A DNA stretch of 64,000 nucleotides from contig NZ_SDPN01000001.1 of the NCBI RefSeq assembly GCF_004134825.1, positions 184,800 through 248,799 of the forward strand. Direction: 5' to 3'. Below the pieces are notes generated by a model. It made no database searches. It saw only the letters and a program-made list of their open reading frames with translations, and was not told the origin of the DNA. This document shows positions 44,572-52,592 of the stretch, one piece after another (the stretch's first letter is position 1; every line of letters begins with the position of its first letter). The position numbers and the translations under genes were made by a program. The stretch is from Agromyces albus. GTDB lineage: Bacteria; Actinomycetota; Actinomycetes; Actinomycetales; Microbacteriaceae.

Positions 44572-45630
44572 GTGACACCGTTGTCAGACCAGAATTCCGC
44601 GGCTCACGGTTCCCGCCGCCCGACCATGCGCCAAGTGGCGGCACTCGCCGGCGTCGGCGTGAAAACCGTCTCACGCGTCATCAACAACGAGCCGAATGTC
44701 TCGGCAGCGACGATCGCGAAGGTCATCGCCGCGGCCCGCACCCTCGACTACCAGCCCGACCTGCACGCCGGGAACCTGCGGCGTGCCGACGGACGCACCC
44801 GCACGCTCGGCCTCCTCGTCAGCAGTGTCGACAACCCGTTCGCCGGCGCCGTGCATCGCGCCGTCGAAGACGTCGCCCTCGAACGCGGCGTCTCGGTCTT
44901 CGCCTCGAGCCTCGACGACGACCCCGACCGCGAACAGGCCGCGGTGTCGGCCTTCCTCCGGCGCCGCGTCGACGGCCTCATCCTCACGACCGTCTCCGAG
45001 AGCCAGGCGTACCTCGCGCCCGAGCTCCGGCGCGGCACGCCCGTGGTCTTCGTCGACCGCGAGCCCGCCGGCATCACCTCCGACGCCGTCGTGAGCGACA
45101 ACTACGACGGCGCCGCCCTCGCCACTCGGCACCTGCTCGAGCGAGAGCACCGGCGCGTCGCCTACCTCGGCGACAAGGCGAACATCCGCACCGCTCGCGA
45201 ACGCCGTCAGGGTTTCCTCGACGAACTCGGCCGTTTCGGCGTCGCCACGCGCGACGTGCCCGTCATCGAGGGCCTCCACGACGCGGAGACCGCGCGGCTC
45301 GCGACGATTGCGCTCTTCGACTCGCCCACTCCGCCGACCGCGATCTTCAGCAGCCAGAACCTCGTGACCATCGGCGTGATCCACGCGCTTCGCGAGCTCG
45401 ACCGTCATCGTGACACCGCCCTCGTCGGCTTCGACGACGTGCCGCTCGCCGATATGCTCGAGCCCGGCATCACCGTCGTCGCACAGAACCCGCAGCAGAT
45501 CGGCCGTGTCGCCGCCGAGCGCGTGTTCGCCCGGCTCGACGGCGACGCCTCCCCCGCAGCTCGCACCATCATCCCGACGCGCCTGATCGAGCGCGGCTCG
45601 GGCGAGATCCCACCACGCCAGGAAGGCTGA
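44572..45630 (+). CDS. LacI family transcriptional regulator of the fructan locus
   Basis: A 352-residue repressor. HTH at about 19-45 (TMRQVAALAGVGVKTVSRVINNEPNVS; Val-Lys-Thr in the recognition helix), hinge PDLHAGNLRR, then a sugar-sensing domain (TLGLLVSSVDNPFAGAVHRAVED). GTG at 44572 follows GGGGAG by six nt; operator site 2 overlaps this start codon, indicating autoregulation. It lies between the sugar transporter and fructokinase genes; four other copies of the operator precede transporter and fructan enzyme genes. The inducer is probably fructose or a phosphate of it. Confidence 0.92.
   Translation: MTPLSDQNSAAHGSRRPTMRQVAALAGVGVKTVSRVINNEPNVSAATIAKVIAAARTLDYQPDLHAGNLRRADGRTRTLGLLVSSVDNPFAGAVHRAVEDVALERGVSVFASSLDDDPDREQAAVSAFLRRRVDGLILTTVSESQAYLAPELRRGTPVVFVDREPAGITSDAVVSDNYDGAALATRHLLEREHRRVAYLGDKANIRTARERRQGFLDELGRFGVATRDVPVIEGLHDAETARLATIALFDSPTPPTAIFSSQNLVTIGVIHALRELDRHRDTALVGFDDVPLADMLEPGITVVAQNPQQIGRVAAERVFARLDGDASPAARTIIPTRLIERGSGEIPPRQEG
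44573..44586. promoter_or_regulatory. Fructan-regulon LacI operator (site 2)
   Basis: TGACACCGTTGTCA overlaps the GTG start codon of the regulator. One base departs from symmetry (C at position 6), so binding may be weaker, as expected of an autoregulatory site. Confidence 0.75.
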
Positions 45631-45633
45631 CGG

Positions 45634-46584
45634 ATGTCCCACCCCGCCCCCGCTCCATCGACGCAACGGATCACCGTCGTCGGTGACGCCCTCATCGACG
45701 AGCTCCGCGATCCCCAGGGCTCCCGCGAATTCGTGGGCGGCGCCGCGCTCAACGTCGCCGTCGGACTCGCGCTCCTCGGCCAAGACGTGACCCTCGTCGC
45801 GATGCTCGGCGACGACGAGGCGGCGCAGCACATCCGCTCGTACCTCGACGACTTCGGCGTGCGGCTCGTCGAGAGCCCGTCGGCGCTCGGCACCTCGCGC
45901 GCGATCTCGGATCGCACCGACGGCGAGCCGCGATACGAGTTCAACGAAGCGGCACAGCACCGGAGCATCCGCTTCGACGACGCGACTCGAGCGGCGCTCG
46001 ACGAGGCCGACCTCGTGGTCGTGAGCTGCTTCCCCTTCGACAACGCCGCGCAGTACGCCGAGCTCGTCGACGCGATCGCGCGGCCCGAGGAGCGGGTCAT
46101 CGTCGACGGGAATCCCCGTGCCGGCATGCTCGCCGATCGCGCCGCGTTCCTCGAGAACTTCGAGGACTTCGCCTCTCGGTCGCTGCTCGCGAAAGTCGGC
46201 GACGAAGACGCCGAGCTGCTGCTCGGCGACTCGCTCGACGCGTTCGTCGCCCGGCTCGGCCGGGATCCCGTGGCCGACGACGCGCCGGGCTTCGGTCCGG
46301 CGATCCTCGCGACCGCCGGTCGCGAGGGCGCGACCATCCACGACGGCCGGCTCGTGGTGCACGCCGACATCGTCGAGCTCTCCGGCCCGGTCGTCGACAC
46401 GATGGGCGCCGGTGATGCCACCCTCTCGGCGATCGTGCAGCACATCGCGGAGCGCGGCCTCCCGCAGACGACGATCGCCTGGGAGACGGCACTCCGCGAA
46501 GCGATGACCATCGCCGCCGCGACGGTGCGCCACGAGGGCGCGCTGCTTCGCAAGCCCGCGCACGATCCCGTCTACCCGAGCTGA
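45634..46584 (+). CDS. PfkB family carbohydrate kinase, probable fructokinase
   Basis: A 316-residue ribokinase-fold sugar kinase. N-terminal sugar site: VVGDALIDEL and FVGGAALNVAVGLALLG; C-terminal PfkB signature DTMGAGDATLSAIV with the catalytic Asp. It starts three nt after the regulator stop, with AGGAAGG upstream, so it is in the regulator's operon. Likely phosphorylates fructose released from fructans and imported by the adjacent ABC system. ADP-dependence or a different sugar cannot be excluded. Confidence 0.9.
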   Translation: MSHPAPAPSTQRITVVGDALIDELRDPQGSREFVGGAALNVAVGLALLGQDVTLVAMLGDDEAAQHIRSYLDDFGVRLVESPSALGTSRAISDRTDGEPRYEFNEAAQHRSIRFDDATRAALDEADLVVVSCFPFDNAAQYAELVDAIARPEERVIVDGNPRAGMLADRAAFLENFEDFASRSLLAKVGDEDAELLLGDSLDAFVARLGRDPVADDAPGFGPAILATAGREGATIHDGRLVVHADIVELSGPVVDTMGAGDATLSAIVQHIAERGLPQTTIAWETALREAMTIAAATVRHEGALLRKPAHDPVYPS

Positions 46585-46824
46585 CGCCGGGCGATCGAGT
46601 CACCACCGTGCGACGCTGCACTCGAGCGCGCACAACTCCGGATGCCGCACGATCGCTCCGCGTGTCCGGATACGTCGAACGGCGTGTCGCCTGGCGAATC
46701 CGGAGTTGCGAACACGCTCGGGGCATGTCGAAGTGCGGCGCGTGACGAAGTGCCTCGGCGCGCGGCATCCGTGACCCTTGCAATGGCCACGGACGGACGA
46801 AACATCCGACCTTCGACGACCCTC
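46585..46824. other. Non-coding stretch with a wide inverted repeat
   Basis: No gene is visible. An 11-bp inverted repeat, CAACTCCGGAT (46633-46643) and ATCCGGAGTTG (46698-46708), brackets 54 nt; it may be a terminator for the kinase operon, or a remnant. Nothing else stands out. Confidence 0.4.
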
Positions 46825-46854
46825 TTGCATTGTCCGCCGGACAGTGCGTAGCGT
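46825..46854 (+). promoter_or_regulatory. Promoter of the secreted GH32 gene
   Basis: TTGCAT (46825-46830), 18-nt spacer, TAGCGT (46849-46854); operator site 3 begins 15 nt after the -10, so bound repressor would sit on the transcription start. Confidence 0.6.
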
Positions 46855-46868
46855 CACGCCGAACGGAT

Positions 46869-46882
46869 TGACAACGATGTCA
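46869..46882. promoter_or_regulatory. Fructan-regulon LacI operator (site 3)
   Basis: TGACAACGATGTCA, ending 42 nt... i.e. 41 intervening nt before the ATG of the secreted GH32 gene. Confidence 0.85.
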
Positions 46883-46923
46883 ACATGACATCGAACTCGC
46901 GCGATGGAGGGCGAAACAACACG

Positions 46924-49869
46924 ATGACGAGCAAAACACGTTGGCGGAACGCCGCCGCGGCGATCGCCGTTGCGGCACTCTCGCTGGGCACACTGGCGGC
47001 GGCGCCCGCGATGGCCGAGGAGCCGGTGTCAGACCCGGCTGCGGAGCAGTACCGGCCGTACCTGCACTTCTCACCGGAACGCAACTGGATGAACGATCCG
47101 AACGGCCTCGTCTACGACGACGGCACCTGGCACCTGTTCTTCCAGCACAACCCGTATGGCACCCGCTGGGGCAACATGAGCTGGGGCCACGCGACGAGCA
47201 CCGACCTCGCGCACTGGGAGGAGCAGCCGGTCGCGATCCCGCAGACCTTCGACGAGCAGGGCGCCGCGATCGAGGACATCTTCTCGGGATCGGTCGTGGT
47301 CGACGAGGGCAACACGAGCGGGTTCGGCACGTCCGAGGACCCGCCGATGGTCGCGATCTACACGAGCGCGTACACCCCGGCGCATCCGACGCACGCCGGC
47401 AAGCAGGCGCAATCGCTCGCCTACAGCACCGACGACGGCCAGACCTGGACGAAGTACCAGGGCAACCCCGTGGTCGACCGCGACTCGGCGAACTTCCGCG
47501 ACCCGAAGGTGATCCGGTACACGGATGCCGCGACCGGCGAGTCGTACTGGGTGATGGTCGCGGTCGAGGCGCTGCAGTACAAGGTCGTGCTGTATCGCAG
47601 CGACGACCTGAAGACGTGGACGCACCTCAGCGACTTCGGCCCGGCCAACGCGAAGGGCGGCATCTGGGAGTGCCCCGACCTGTTCCCCCTCGCAGTCGAT
47701 GGCGACCCGGCGAACACGAAGTGGGTCATGGTCGTGAACCTCAACCCCGGCTCGGTCGCGGGCGGTTCGGGCGGCCAGTACTTCGTCGGGGAGTTCGACG
47801 GCACAACCTTCACCTCGGAGAGCACCGTCGCCGACGAGACGCTGCCGGCGGGCGAGGTGTTCGCGGGCTTCAACGGCGGTGACTACGAAGGCTGGACCGT
47901 CGCCAACGAGCCCGGCAACTGGGCGAACGGCCCCTGGACGGACGCTCCGGCAACGGGCACGCTGCCAGGGCAGAACCCCGTCTCGGGCTTCGTGGGCGCC
48001 GGCCTCGTCAACGGCTTCGCCGACCACGACTGGCCCGTGGGCACGATGGAATCGCCGGCGTTCACGATCGAAGAGCCCCACGTGAACCTGCTCGTCGGCG
48101 GCGGCAACCACCCGCACGTCGACGGCACGCAGCTCGGCAACGAGCCGCCCGCGGGGCGCCTGCTGTTCGACGGGTTCGAGTTCGCCGACGGCACGACCCT
48201 GGCCGACACCGGCTGGGCGGCGTCGGGCGACTTCACGACCGAGCCGTGGCGCAACCCGTCGACGGCGGGCGGCGACTACTACCTCGGCCAGAAGCGCATC
48301 AACACCTGGGAGGGCGGCCCGAAGGGCGACGACAGCCTCGGCGACCTCACGTCGCCGGCGTTCACGATCGCCGATGGTGAAGACCACCTCTCGTTCCTCG
48401 TCGGCGGCGGCAAGCGGTTCAACGGCACCCTCGAGGTGCGCCTCCTCGTCGACGGCGAGGTCGTCCGCACGGCCACGGGTCCCGAGGCCGGCCAGCTCAA
48501 CTGGCAGTCGTGGGATGTCTCGGAGTTCGCCGGTCGCGACGCGAGCTTCCAGGTGCACGACGACGCGACGGGCGGCTGGGGCCACCTCACCGTCGACCAC
48601 CTCGTGCTCGGCGCAGCGCCCGCGCAGGCTCGCTCCGAGGAGACCTCGGTGAACCTCGTCGTCGACGGCGAGATCGTTCGCAGCGCGACCGGCCGGAACA
48701 GCGAGAGCCTCGACTGGACGTCGTGGGACGTGTCGGAGTTCGCCGGCCGCGAGGCATCCGTTCGCATCATCGACAACAACCGCTTCGGTTGGGGTCACGT
48801 GCTCGTCGACGAGGTGATGTTCTCGGATGTCCCGGCCGCACCGCGCATCGAGGGCTACGACTGGCTCGACTGGGGCCGCGACTACTACGCGACGGTCTCG
48901 TTCAGCAACGCGCCCGACGATCGCCGCGTGATGCTCGGCTGGATGAACAACTGGGACTACGCCAACGACATCCCCACGGGTTCGTGGCGGAGCGCGATGG
49001 CCCTGCCACGCGAAGTGTCGCTCGTCTCGACAGCGCGCGGTCCGCGCCTCGTGCAAGACGTCGTGCCCGAGTTCGACGAGCTCGAGCAGACGGAGCTCGC
49101 GTACACGGATGCCTCGCGCCCCATCGCGTCGGGCTCCGAGACGCTGCCCGTCGACGGTGAGGTCGTGCGCATCGACGCGGTGATCACACCCGGCGACGCC
49201 GAGTCGGTCGGGCTCAGCGTGCTCGGCGACGACGAGTCGGCGACGCGGATCGGGTACGACGCGGCATCCGCTCGCCTCTTCGTCGATCGCCGTGACTCGG
49301 GGAGCACGGGCTTCCACCCGGCGTTCGCCTCACTCGACGACGCGCCGGTCGCGCTCGACGACGGGCGCCTCGCGCTCACCGTGTACGTCGACCGCTCGTC
49401 GGTCGAGGTGTTCTCGGGCGACGGACGCACGACGATCACCGACCAGGTGTTCCCGAACGCGGGCGCTGATGCGATCAGCCTCTGGGCCGAGGGCGATGGC
49501 GCGACGCTCGAGTCGCTCACCGTCACGCCGATGCACGGCGCGATGTATGCAGAGGCGGGTGTCGACGGCGCGACGGCCGCGCCGCCGGTCGCGCAGGTCT
49601 CGGCGCTCACCGGCCCGAAGCGCGGGCCCGACGCCGACGGCGACTTCGTCGTCAAGGTGAAGGTCGGCCAGGGCGAGCCGACGACCGTGGTTCGCCTGCT
49701 CGAAGACGGCCACGTGATCGATCGGATGTATCGCAGCTCCGACTCGCAGCGCGTGGTCGAATTCCCGATCACGGATGCCGCGCCTGGCGAGCATCGCTAC
49801 ACGGTCGAGCTCGAGAACTCGGCCGGCACCACCGACGGGGGCAGCCTCGTCGTGCGAGTCGCCGGTTGA
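46924..49869 (+). CDS. Secreted GH32 fructan hydrolase (levanase/exo-inulinase-like) with nested inserted domains
   Basis: A 981-residue exported enzyme. Signal peptide 1-31 ends APAMAEE. The five-bladed propeller carries the three acidic residues: Asp58 in WMNDPNG, Asp193 in FRDPK and Glu249 in WECPDLF. After about residue 314 the propeller is interrupted by some 330 residues of beta-sandwich-like repeats, then resumes at about 645 (DWGRDYYATVSF, MLGWMNNWDY). The GH32 C-terminal sandwich (RSSVEVFSGDG) and a final Ig-like segment follow. It releases fructose from levan, inulin or sucrose. Start at 46924; a GGAGGG lies 12 nt upstream. Controlled by operator site 3. Confidence 0.93.
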   Translation: MTSKTRWRNAAAAIAVAALSLGTLAAAPAMAEEPVSDPAAEQYRPYLHFSPERNWMNDPNGLVYDDGTWHLFFQHNPYGTRWGNMSWGHATSTDLAHWEEQPVAIPQTFDEQGAAIEDIFSGSVVVDEGNTSGFGTSEDPPMVAIYTSAYTPAHPTHAGKQAQSLAYSTDDGQTWTKYQGNPVVDRDSANFRDPKVIRYTDAATGESYWVMVAVEALQYKVVLYRSDDLKTWTHLSDFGPANAKGGIWECPDLFPLAVDGDPANTKWVMVVNLNPGSVAGGSGGQYFVGEFDGTTFTSESTVADETLPAGEVFAGFNGGDYEGWTVANEPGNWANGPWTDAPATGTLPGQNPVSGFVGAGLVNGFADHDWPVGTMESPAFTIEEPHVNLLVGGGNHPHVDGTQLGNEPPAGRLLFDGFEFADGTTLADTGWAASGDFTTEPWRNPSTAGGDYYLGQKRINTWEGGPKGDDSLGDLTSPAFTIADGEDHLSFLVGGGKRFNGTLEVRLLVDGEVVRTATGPEAGQLNWQSWDVSEFAGRDASFQVHDDATGGWGHLTVDHLVLGAAPAQARSEETSVNLVVDGEIVRSATGRNSESLDWTSWDVSEFAGREASVRIIDNNRFGWGHVLVDEVMFSDVPAAPRIEGYDWLDWGRDYYATVSFSNAPDDRRVMLGWMNNWDYANDIPTGSWRSAMALPREVSLVSTARGPRLVQDVVPEFDELEQTELAYTDASRPIASGSETLPVDGEVVRIDAVITPGDAESVGLSVLGDDESATRIGYDAASARLFVDRRDSGSTGFHPAFASLDDAPVALDDGRLALTVYVDRSSVEVFSGDGRTTITDQVFPNAGADAISLWAEGDGATLESLTVTPMHGAMYAEAGVDGATAAPPVAQVSALTGPKRGPDADGDFVVKVKVGQGEPTTVVRLLEDGHVIDRMYRSSDSQRVVEFPITDAAPGEHRYTVELENSAGTTDGGSLVVRVAG

Positions 49870-49874
49870 GCCGT

Positions 49875-49916
49875 GCGGGTGGGATGCGGCGCTGCTGACC
49901 GCTGCGTCCCACCCGC
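49875..49916 (+). terminator. Terminator of the secreted GH32 gene
   Basis: GCGGGTGGGA (49875-49884) pairs with TCCCACCCGC (49907-49916), six nt after the stop codon. Almost the same hairpin occurs again at 50325-50365. Confidence 0.8.
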
Positions 49917-50035
49917 CGTGGAAACGACGTGACGCCGACAGAGAGCGATCGTGAGCGTGGCCTGCTCGATGGCGGCAACCCGAGTGGCCGGAATGACGCG
50001 ACTCGAGGCTCTTGAACTAAACGTCCGACGAAAGC

Positions 50036-50065
50036 TTGACGGCGCTCCGTGAGAGCGTGTAACAT
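50036..50065 (+). promoter_or_regulatory. Strong promoter in front of the 39-aa ORF
   Basis: TTGACG (50036-50041), 18-nt spacer, TAACAT (50060-50065): closer to consensus than the promoter of the GH32 gene it resembles in layout. Confidence 0.7.
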
Positions 50066-50077
50066 CGCCGCATTCGC

Positions 50078-50091
50078 TGACAACGATGTCA
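50078..50091. promoter_or_regulatory. Fructan-regulon LacI operator (site 4)
   Basis: TGACAACGATGTCA, 13 nt after the -10 and the same distance from the following ATG (41 intervening nt) as site 3 from the GH32 start. Confidence 0.85.
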
Positions 50092-50132
50092 CCTCGACAT
50101 CGCCAATTCCCCCAACGAAGGCGACTCCCCCA

Positions 50133-50252
50133 ATGACGACGAAAACCGACTGGCGTACCGCCGCCGCCGCGGCCGGAGCAGTCGCTGCACTCGCCGCGCT
50201 CGGCGTGCTCGCAGTAGGCATCATGGGCGCCATGCCCGCGCTGGTCCTCTAG
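50133..50252 (+). CDS. 39-aa leader-like membrane peptide, remnant of or companion to the GH32 gene
   Basis: Starts MTTKTDWRTAAAA, very like the GH32 signal peptide (MTSKTRWRNAAAA), continues as one hydrophobic helix and stops at TAG 50250-50252. It has its own promoter, operator site 4, an RBS-like GAAGG and a terminator copied from the GH32 gene, so about 300 nt of regulated transcript. It is either a collapsed duplicate of a GH32 gene or a small membrane peptide under selection; no cleavage site or mature part is left. Confidence 0.55.
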   Translation: MTTKTDWRTAAAAAGAVAALAALGVLAVGIMGAMPALVL

Positions 50253-50324
50253 ACCACGCCCATCCCGCGCCCGACGAGCCCCCGACCCGCGACGCACAAC
50301 CCGAAACACCGCCACAGCAGGCAT

Positions 50325-50365
50325 GCGGGTGGGATGCGGCATACTGACCGCCGCGTCCCACCCGC
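50325..50365 (+). terminator. Terminator after the 39-aa ORF (copy of the GH32 terminator)
   Basis: GCGGGTGGGA (50325-50334) and TCCCACCCGC (50356-50365), with the same flanking and loop sequence (GCGGC…CTGACCGC) as 49875-49916. Confidence 0.8.
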
Positions 50366-50369
50366 ACTC

Positions 50370-50405
50370 GGATGCCCCGAGGCCCGACGGGGTCTCGGGG
50401 CATCC
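50370..50405 (-). terminator. Terminator of the levansucrase gene
   Basis: GGATGCCCCGAG (50370-50381) and CTCGGGGCATCC (50394-50405) form a perfect 12-bp stem just past the levansucrase stop on the minus strand. Confidence 0.8.
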
Positions 50406-50418
50406 GTGCCCGCGGTTG

Positions 50419-52005
50419 CTACTGCACCTTGCCGCCAGGATTGACGTCGATGTTGGCCGGGATGTCGGCCCATCCGCCGAGGCCGTCGCTGCCGTACGAG
50501 TAGTCGACGGCGCTGGTGTCACCGTCGAGGTCGATCTTCACGGTCGGGGCGAGCGTGCCGCCGCGCACGAAGTTGTCGCTCGTGCCGATCGTGTCGATGA
50601 ACGACTGAACGAGTCCGCCGGGCATGACGTAGTGCGAGTACGCCTGGAAGTGCCCGGGGTGCTGGTCGACGTTCGGTGCGAACGGCTGGCCGCCGGGGTA
50701 GTTGAGGTTGGTCGGGTTGCCGAGCGCCAGGCCGGATCCGTTGTTCAGCGGCTGGAAGTCGCTGCGGATGCCGTCGCCGACGAAGGCGTAGACGCCTTCG
50801 GGCCCGTCGATGCCGTCCGCGAATGTGCTGCGGTGGCTGATCGTGAAGAGGTAGGCCTTGCCGTCCTTGAACACGAACTGCGGACGCTCGGTCTGGTCGG
50901 TGACGCAGTTCGCCGACAGGATCGGCGGCAGGAACTCCCACTCGGTGAGCTCGTCGTTCTTCGCTTTCGCGAGGCCGATGTTGCCGATCTGGAGGGTCGC
51001 GCTCGATGCGTTTACCGCTTCGACGGTCTCGGCGTACGGGTCGCCCTCGCGGTAGCCGAGGTCCTCCGCGTCGCAGGTCGCGGACTCGCGCTGCATCGCC
51101 GAGTTGCCCTCGAAGACCATGTAGGTCTCACCCGGGTGCGCCGGGTCCTCGAAGGTGAACGGGTCGCGGAAGTTGAAGTACGGGTTCTGCTCGCCGGTCT
51201 GGTAATACGTGCCGTCCGCCTGCAGGAGGTCGGTGACCTTGTCGAAGCCTGTCAGCTTCACGCCGTTCGGGGTGGCGTGCACCTTGCCGACGCTGAGCGC
51301 GATGCGCGGGTCGTACGGCTTGACGTCAGCCCCGGCGGCGTCACGGTAGAACGCGACATCCGTGAAGAAGAGCTTGATCTCGCCGCCCTTCATGATGCGC
51401 GCCGAACCCGACCACTGGGTCTGGTGGCTGAACGACTGGTCCTCGAAGATCTGACCGGTCACGCCCTCGTCGAAGACGAGGCCGCCATAGGTCCAGCCGC
51501 CGTTCTCGGGCCGCTCGTCGGTCGGCACGCCGGCCGGGCGGAAGAAGTAGCCGATCTTCGCGTAGTGGTGGCGCTCGTCGAAGCCGAGGCTGCGGTCGGC
51601 CACGAGGGAGAAGATGATCTCCTGGCCGTTGACGCTGTACTGGTTGCCGTCCTCATCGGTCAGCGGCCAGGTGTCCCAGACCCAGACCTGCTCGTTGCTC
51701 ATGTCGGGGAAGTCCTTCGGCACCTCCGGCATGGTGAGCGAGGCCGGCATCGAGTTCTCGCGCGAAGGCGCGGCCGGGTCGGAGAGCCGCGCGAGCTGGC
51801 GGGCGTCGGCGCGGGTCCACTTCGAGGTGAAGTCGTCCTCGGGTGCGTACGCCTCCTGGGTGTGCACGGTGGGCTCCGGGCCGGGCTGCACATCCGGGGC
51901 CGCGACGGCTCCCGCCGTGCCGGTGAAGAGGGTCGCGACCAGAACTCCGGTCGTGACCACTCCTCCGGTGATCAGGCGCTTGAAGCGCCGAGTGGGTGTT
52001 GACAT
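50419..52005 (-). CDS. sacB: Levansucrase (GH68)
   Basis: Secreted fructosyltransferase that splits sucrose and builds levan. 528 residues with a signal peptide (about 1-35). Catalytic triad: nucleophile Asp111 in VWDTWPL, transition-state stabiliser Asp281 in NFRDPF, acid/base Glu373 in DQTERPQF; QWSGSA binds sucrose. GGCGAG lies just upstream of the ATG. The promoter is some 450 nt away, giving a long structured leader. Operator site 5 overlaps its -35, placing levan synthesis under the same regulator as levan breakdown. The gene symbol follows family usage. Confidence 0.95.
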   Translation of the reverse strand: MSTPTRRFKRLITGGVVTTGVLVATLFTGTAGAVAAPDVQPGPEPTVHTQEAYAPEDDFTSKWTRADARQLARLSDPAAPSRENSMPASLTMPEVPKDFPDMSNEQVWVWDTWPLTDEDGNQYSVNGQEIIFSLVADRSLGFDERHHYAKIGYFFRPAGVPTDERPENGGWTYGGLVFDEGVTGQIFEDQSFSHQTQWSGSARIMKGGEIKLFFTDVAFYRDAAGADVKPYDPRIALSVGKVHATPNGVKLTGFDKVTDLLQADGTYYQTGEQNPYFNFRDPFTFEDPAHPGETYMVFEGNSAMQRESATCDAEDLGYREGDPYAETVEAVNASSATLQIGNIGLAKAKNDELTEWEFLPPILSANCVTDQTERPQFVFKDGKAYLFTISHRSTFADGIDGPEGVYAFVGDGIRSDFQPLNNGSGLALGNPTNLNYPGGQPFAPNVDQHPGHFQAYSHYVMPGGLVQSFIDTIGTSDNFVRGGTLAPTVKIDLDGDTSAVDYSYGSDGLGGWADIPANIDVNPGGKVQ

Positions 52006-52102
52006 TTACTCGCCTTTCGTGGTGAACGAACCGACTGCTGCCTGTTGTGCGGGCATGCGATGTTCCGTGGGGATGACCCTGGCCGAAGCCGCGCAGTCGG
52101 CA

Positions 52103-52126
52103 TTCGACGGACGCGCGTCCGTCGAA
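52103..52126. promoter_or_regulatory. 24-bp perfect palindrome in the levansucrase leader
   Basis: Half site TTCGACGGACGC is followed directly by its exact reverse complement, about 100 nt upstream of the levansucrase start. It could be an operator for another regulator or, in RNA, a strong loop-less hairpin. Confidence 0.65.
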
Positions 52127-52198
52127 CGGATGGATCGGTTCCCGAACGCGGGGACCGTCCATGGGATCGCCGCAGAGTGCGGCGGCAATTGCGTGGAA

Positions 52199-52236
52199 GG
52201 ATGCCGCGACCGTATGTGGTCGCGATTACGGCATCC
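52199..52236. promoter_or_regulatory. Hairpin in the levansucrase leader
   Basis: GGATGCCG (52199-52206) pairs with CGGCATCC (52229-52236) around an inner stem GCGACC-gtatgt-GGTCGC (52206-52223). It lies within the predicted 5' leader of the levansucrase mRNA. Confidence 0.55.
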
Positions 52237-52455
52237 TGCCCCGCATGCCCGAGCCGTTCGGCGTCAGCCGACCGATCGGGAGTCGTGGTGCGTCGTCAGT
52301 CCGCGAACTGGATCGCTGGCATGCGCACGGCGTGACCCGGGACGATGCGTGCTCAAAGCACGGTGTGATGTGTTCACGTTCTTCGCTTTCCGTCGTAGAC
52401 CGATCTGAGCGGTGGACGAATCCTCGAGAACGTGGCGTTGCGCTTCCCCAACAGG

Positions 52456-52485
52456 AACCTATGCGCAGGCTGACAACGTTGTCAA
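52456..52485 (-). promoter_or_regulatory. Promoter of levansucrase with overlapping operator (site 5)
   Basis: Minus strand TTGACA (52485-52480), 18-nt spacer, TAGGTT (52461-52456). The perfect palindrome TGACAACGTTGTCA (52471-52484) covers the -35 and half the spacer, so repressor and polymerase would compete directly. Confidence 0.75.
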
Positions 52486-52515
52486 GCTCGTGGTGGAACC
52501 GACGGAACCGTTGTG

Positions 52516-52527
52516 TTTGCATGCAAA
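52516..52527. promoter_or_regulatory. Palindrome TTTGCATGCAAA between the two fructan genes
   Basis: Perfect 12-bp palindrome, 31 nt upstream of the levansucrase -35 and 66 nt upstream of the GH32 -35 on the other strand; suitable as an activator site for either gene. Confidence 0.5.
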
Positions 52528-52592
52528 ATTCCTTGATCGGTGCTGTGCCGCCGATGGTCGCGCTTCCATGTCGCACCAGCACGGCGATAAAG

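Noticed and set aside
46633..46708. Insertion-sequence remnant suggested by the 11-bp inverted repeat
   Set aside because: Only 54 nt between the arms, no target duplication and no transposase fragment; a terminator-like or chance structure is simpler.
52364..52378. CRP-like site TGTGA-N5-TCACG upstream of the anchored GH32 gene
   Set aside because: The spacing is five instead of six and it lies far upstream of the better promoter and palindromes; may be chance.
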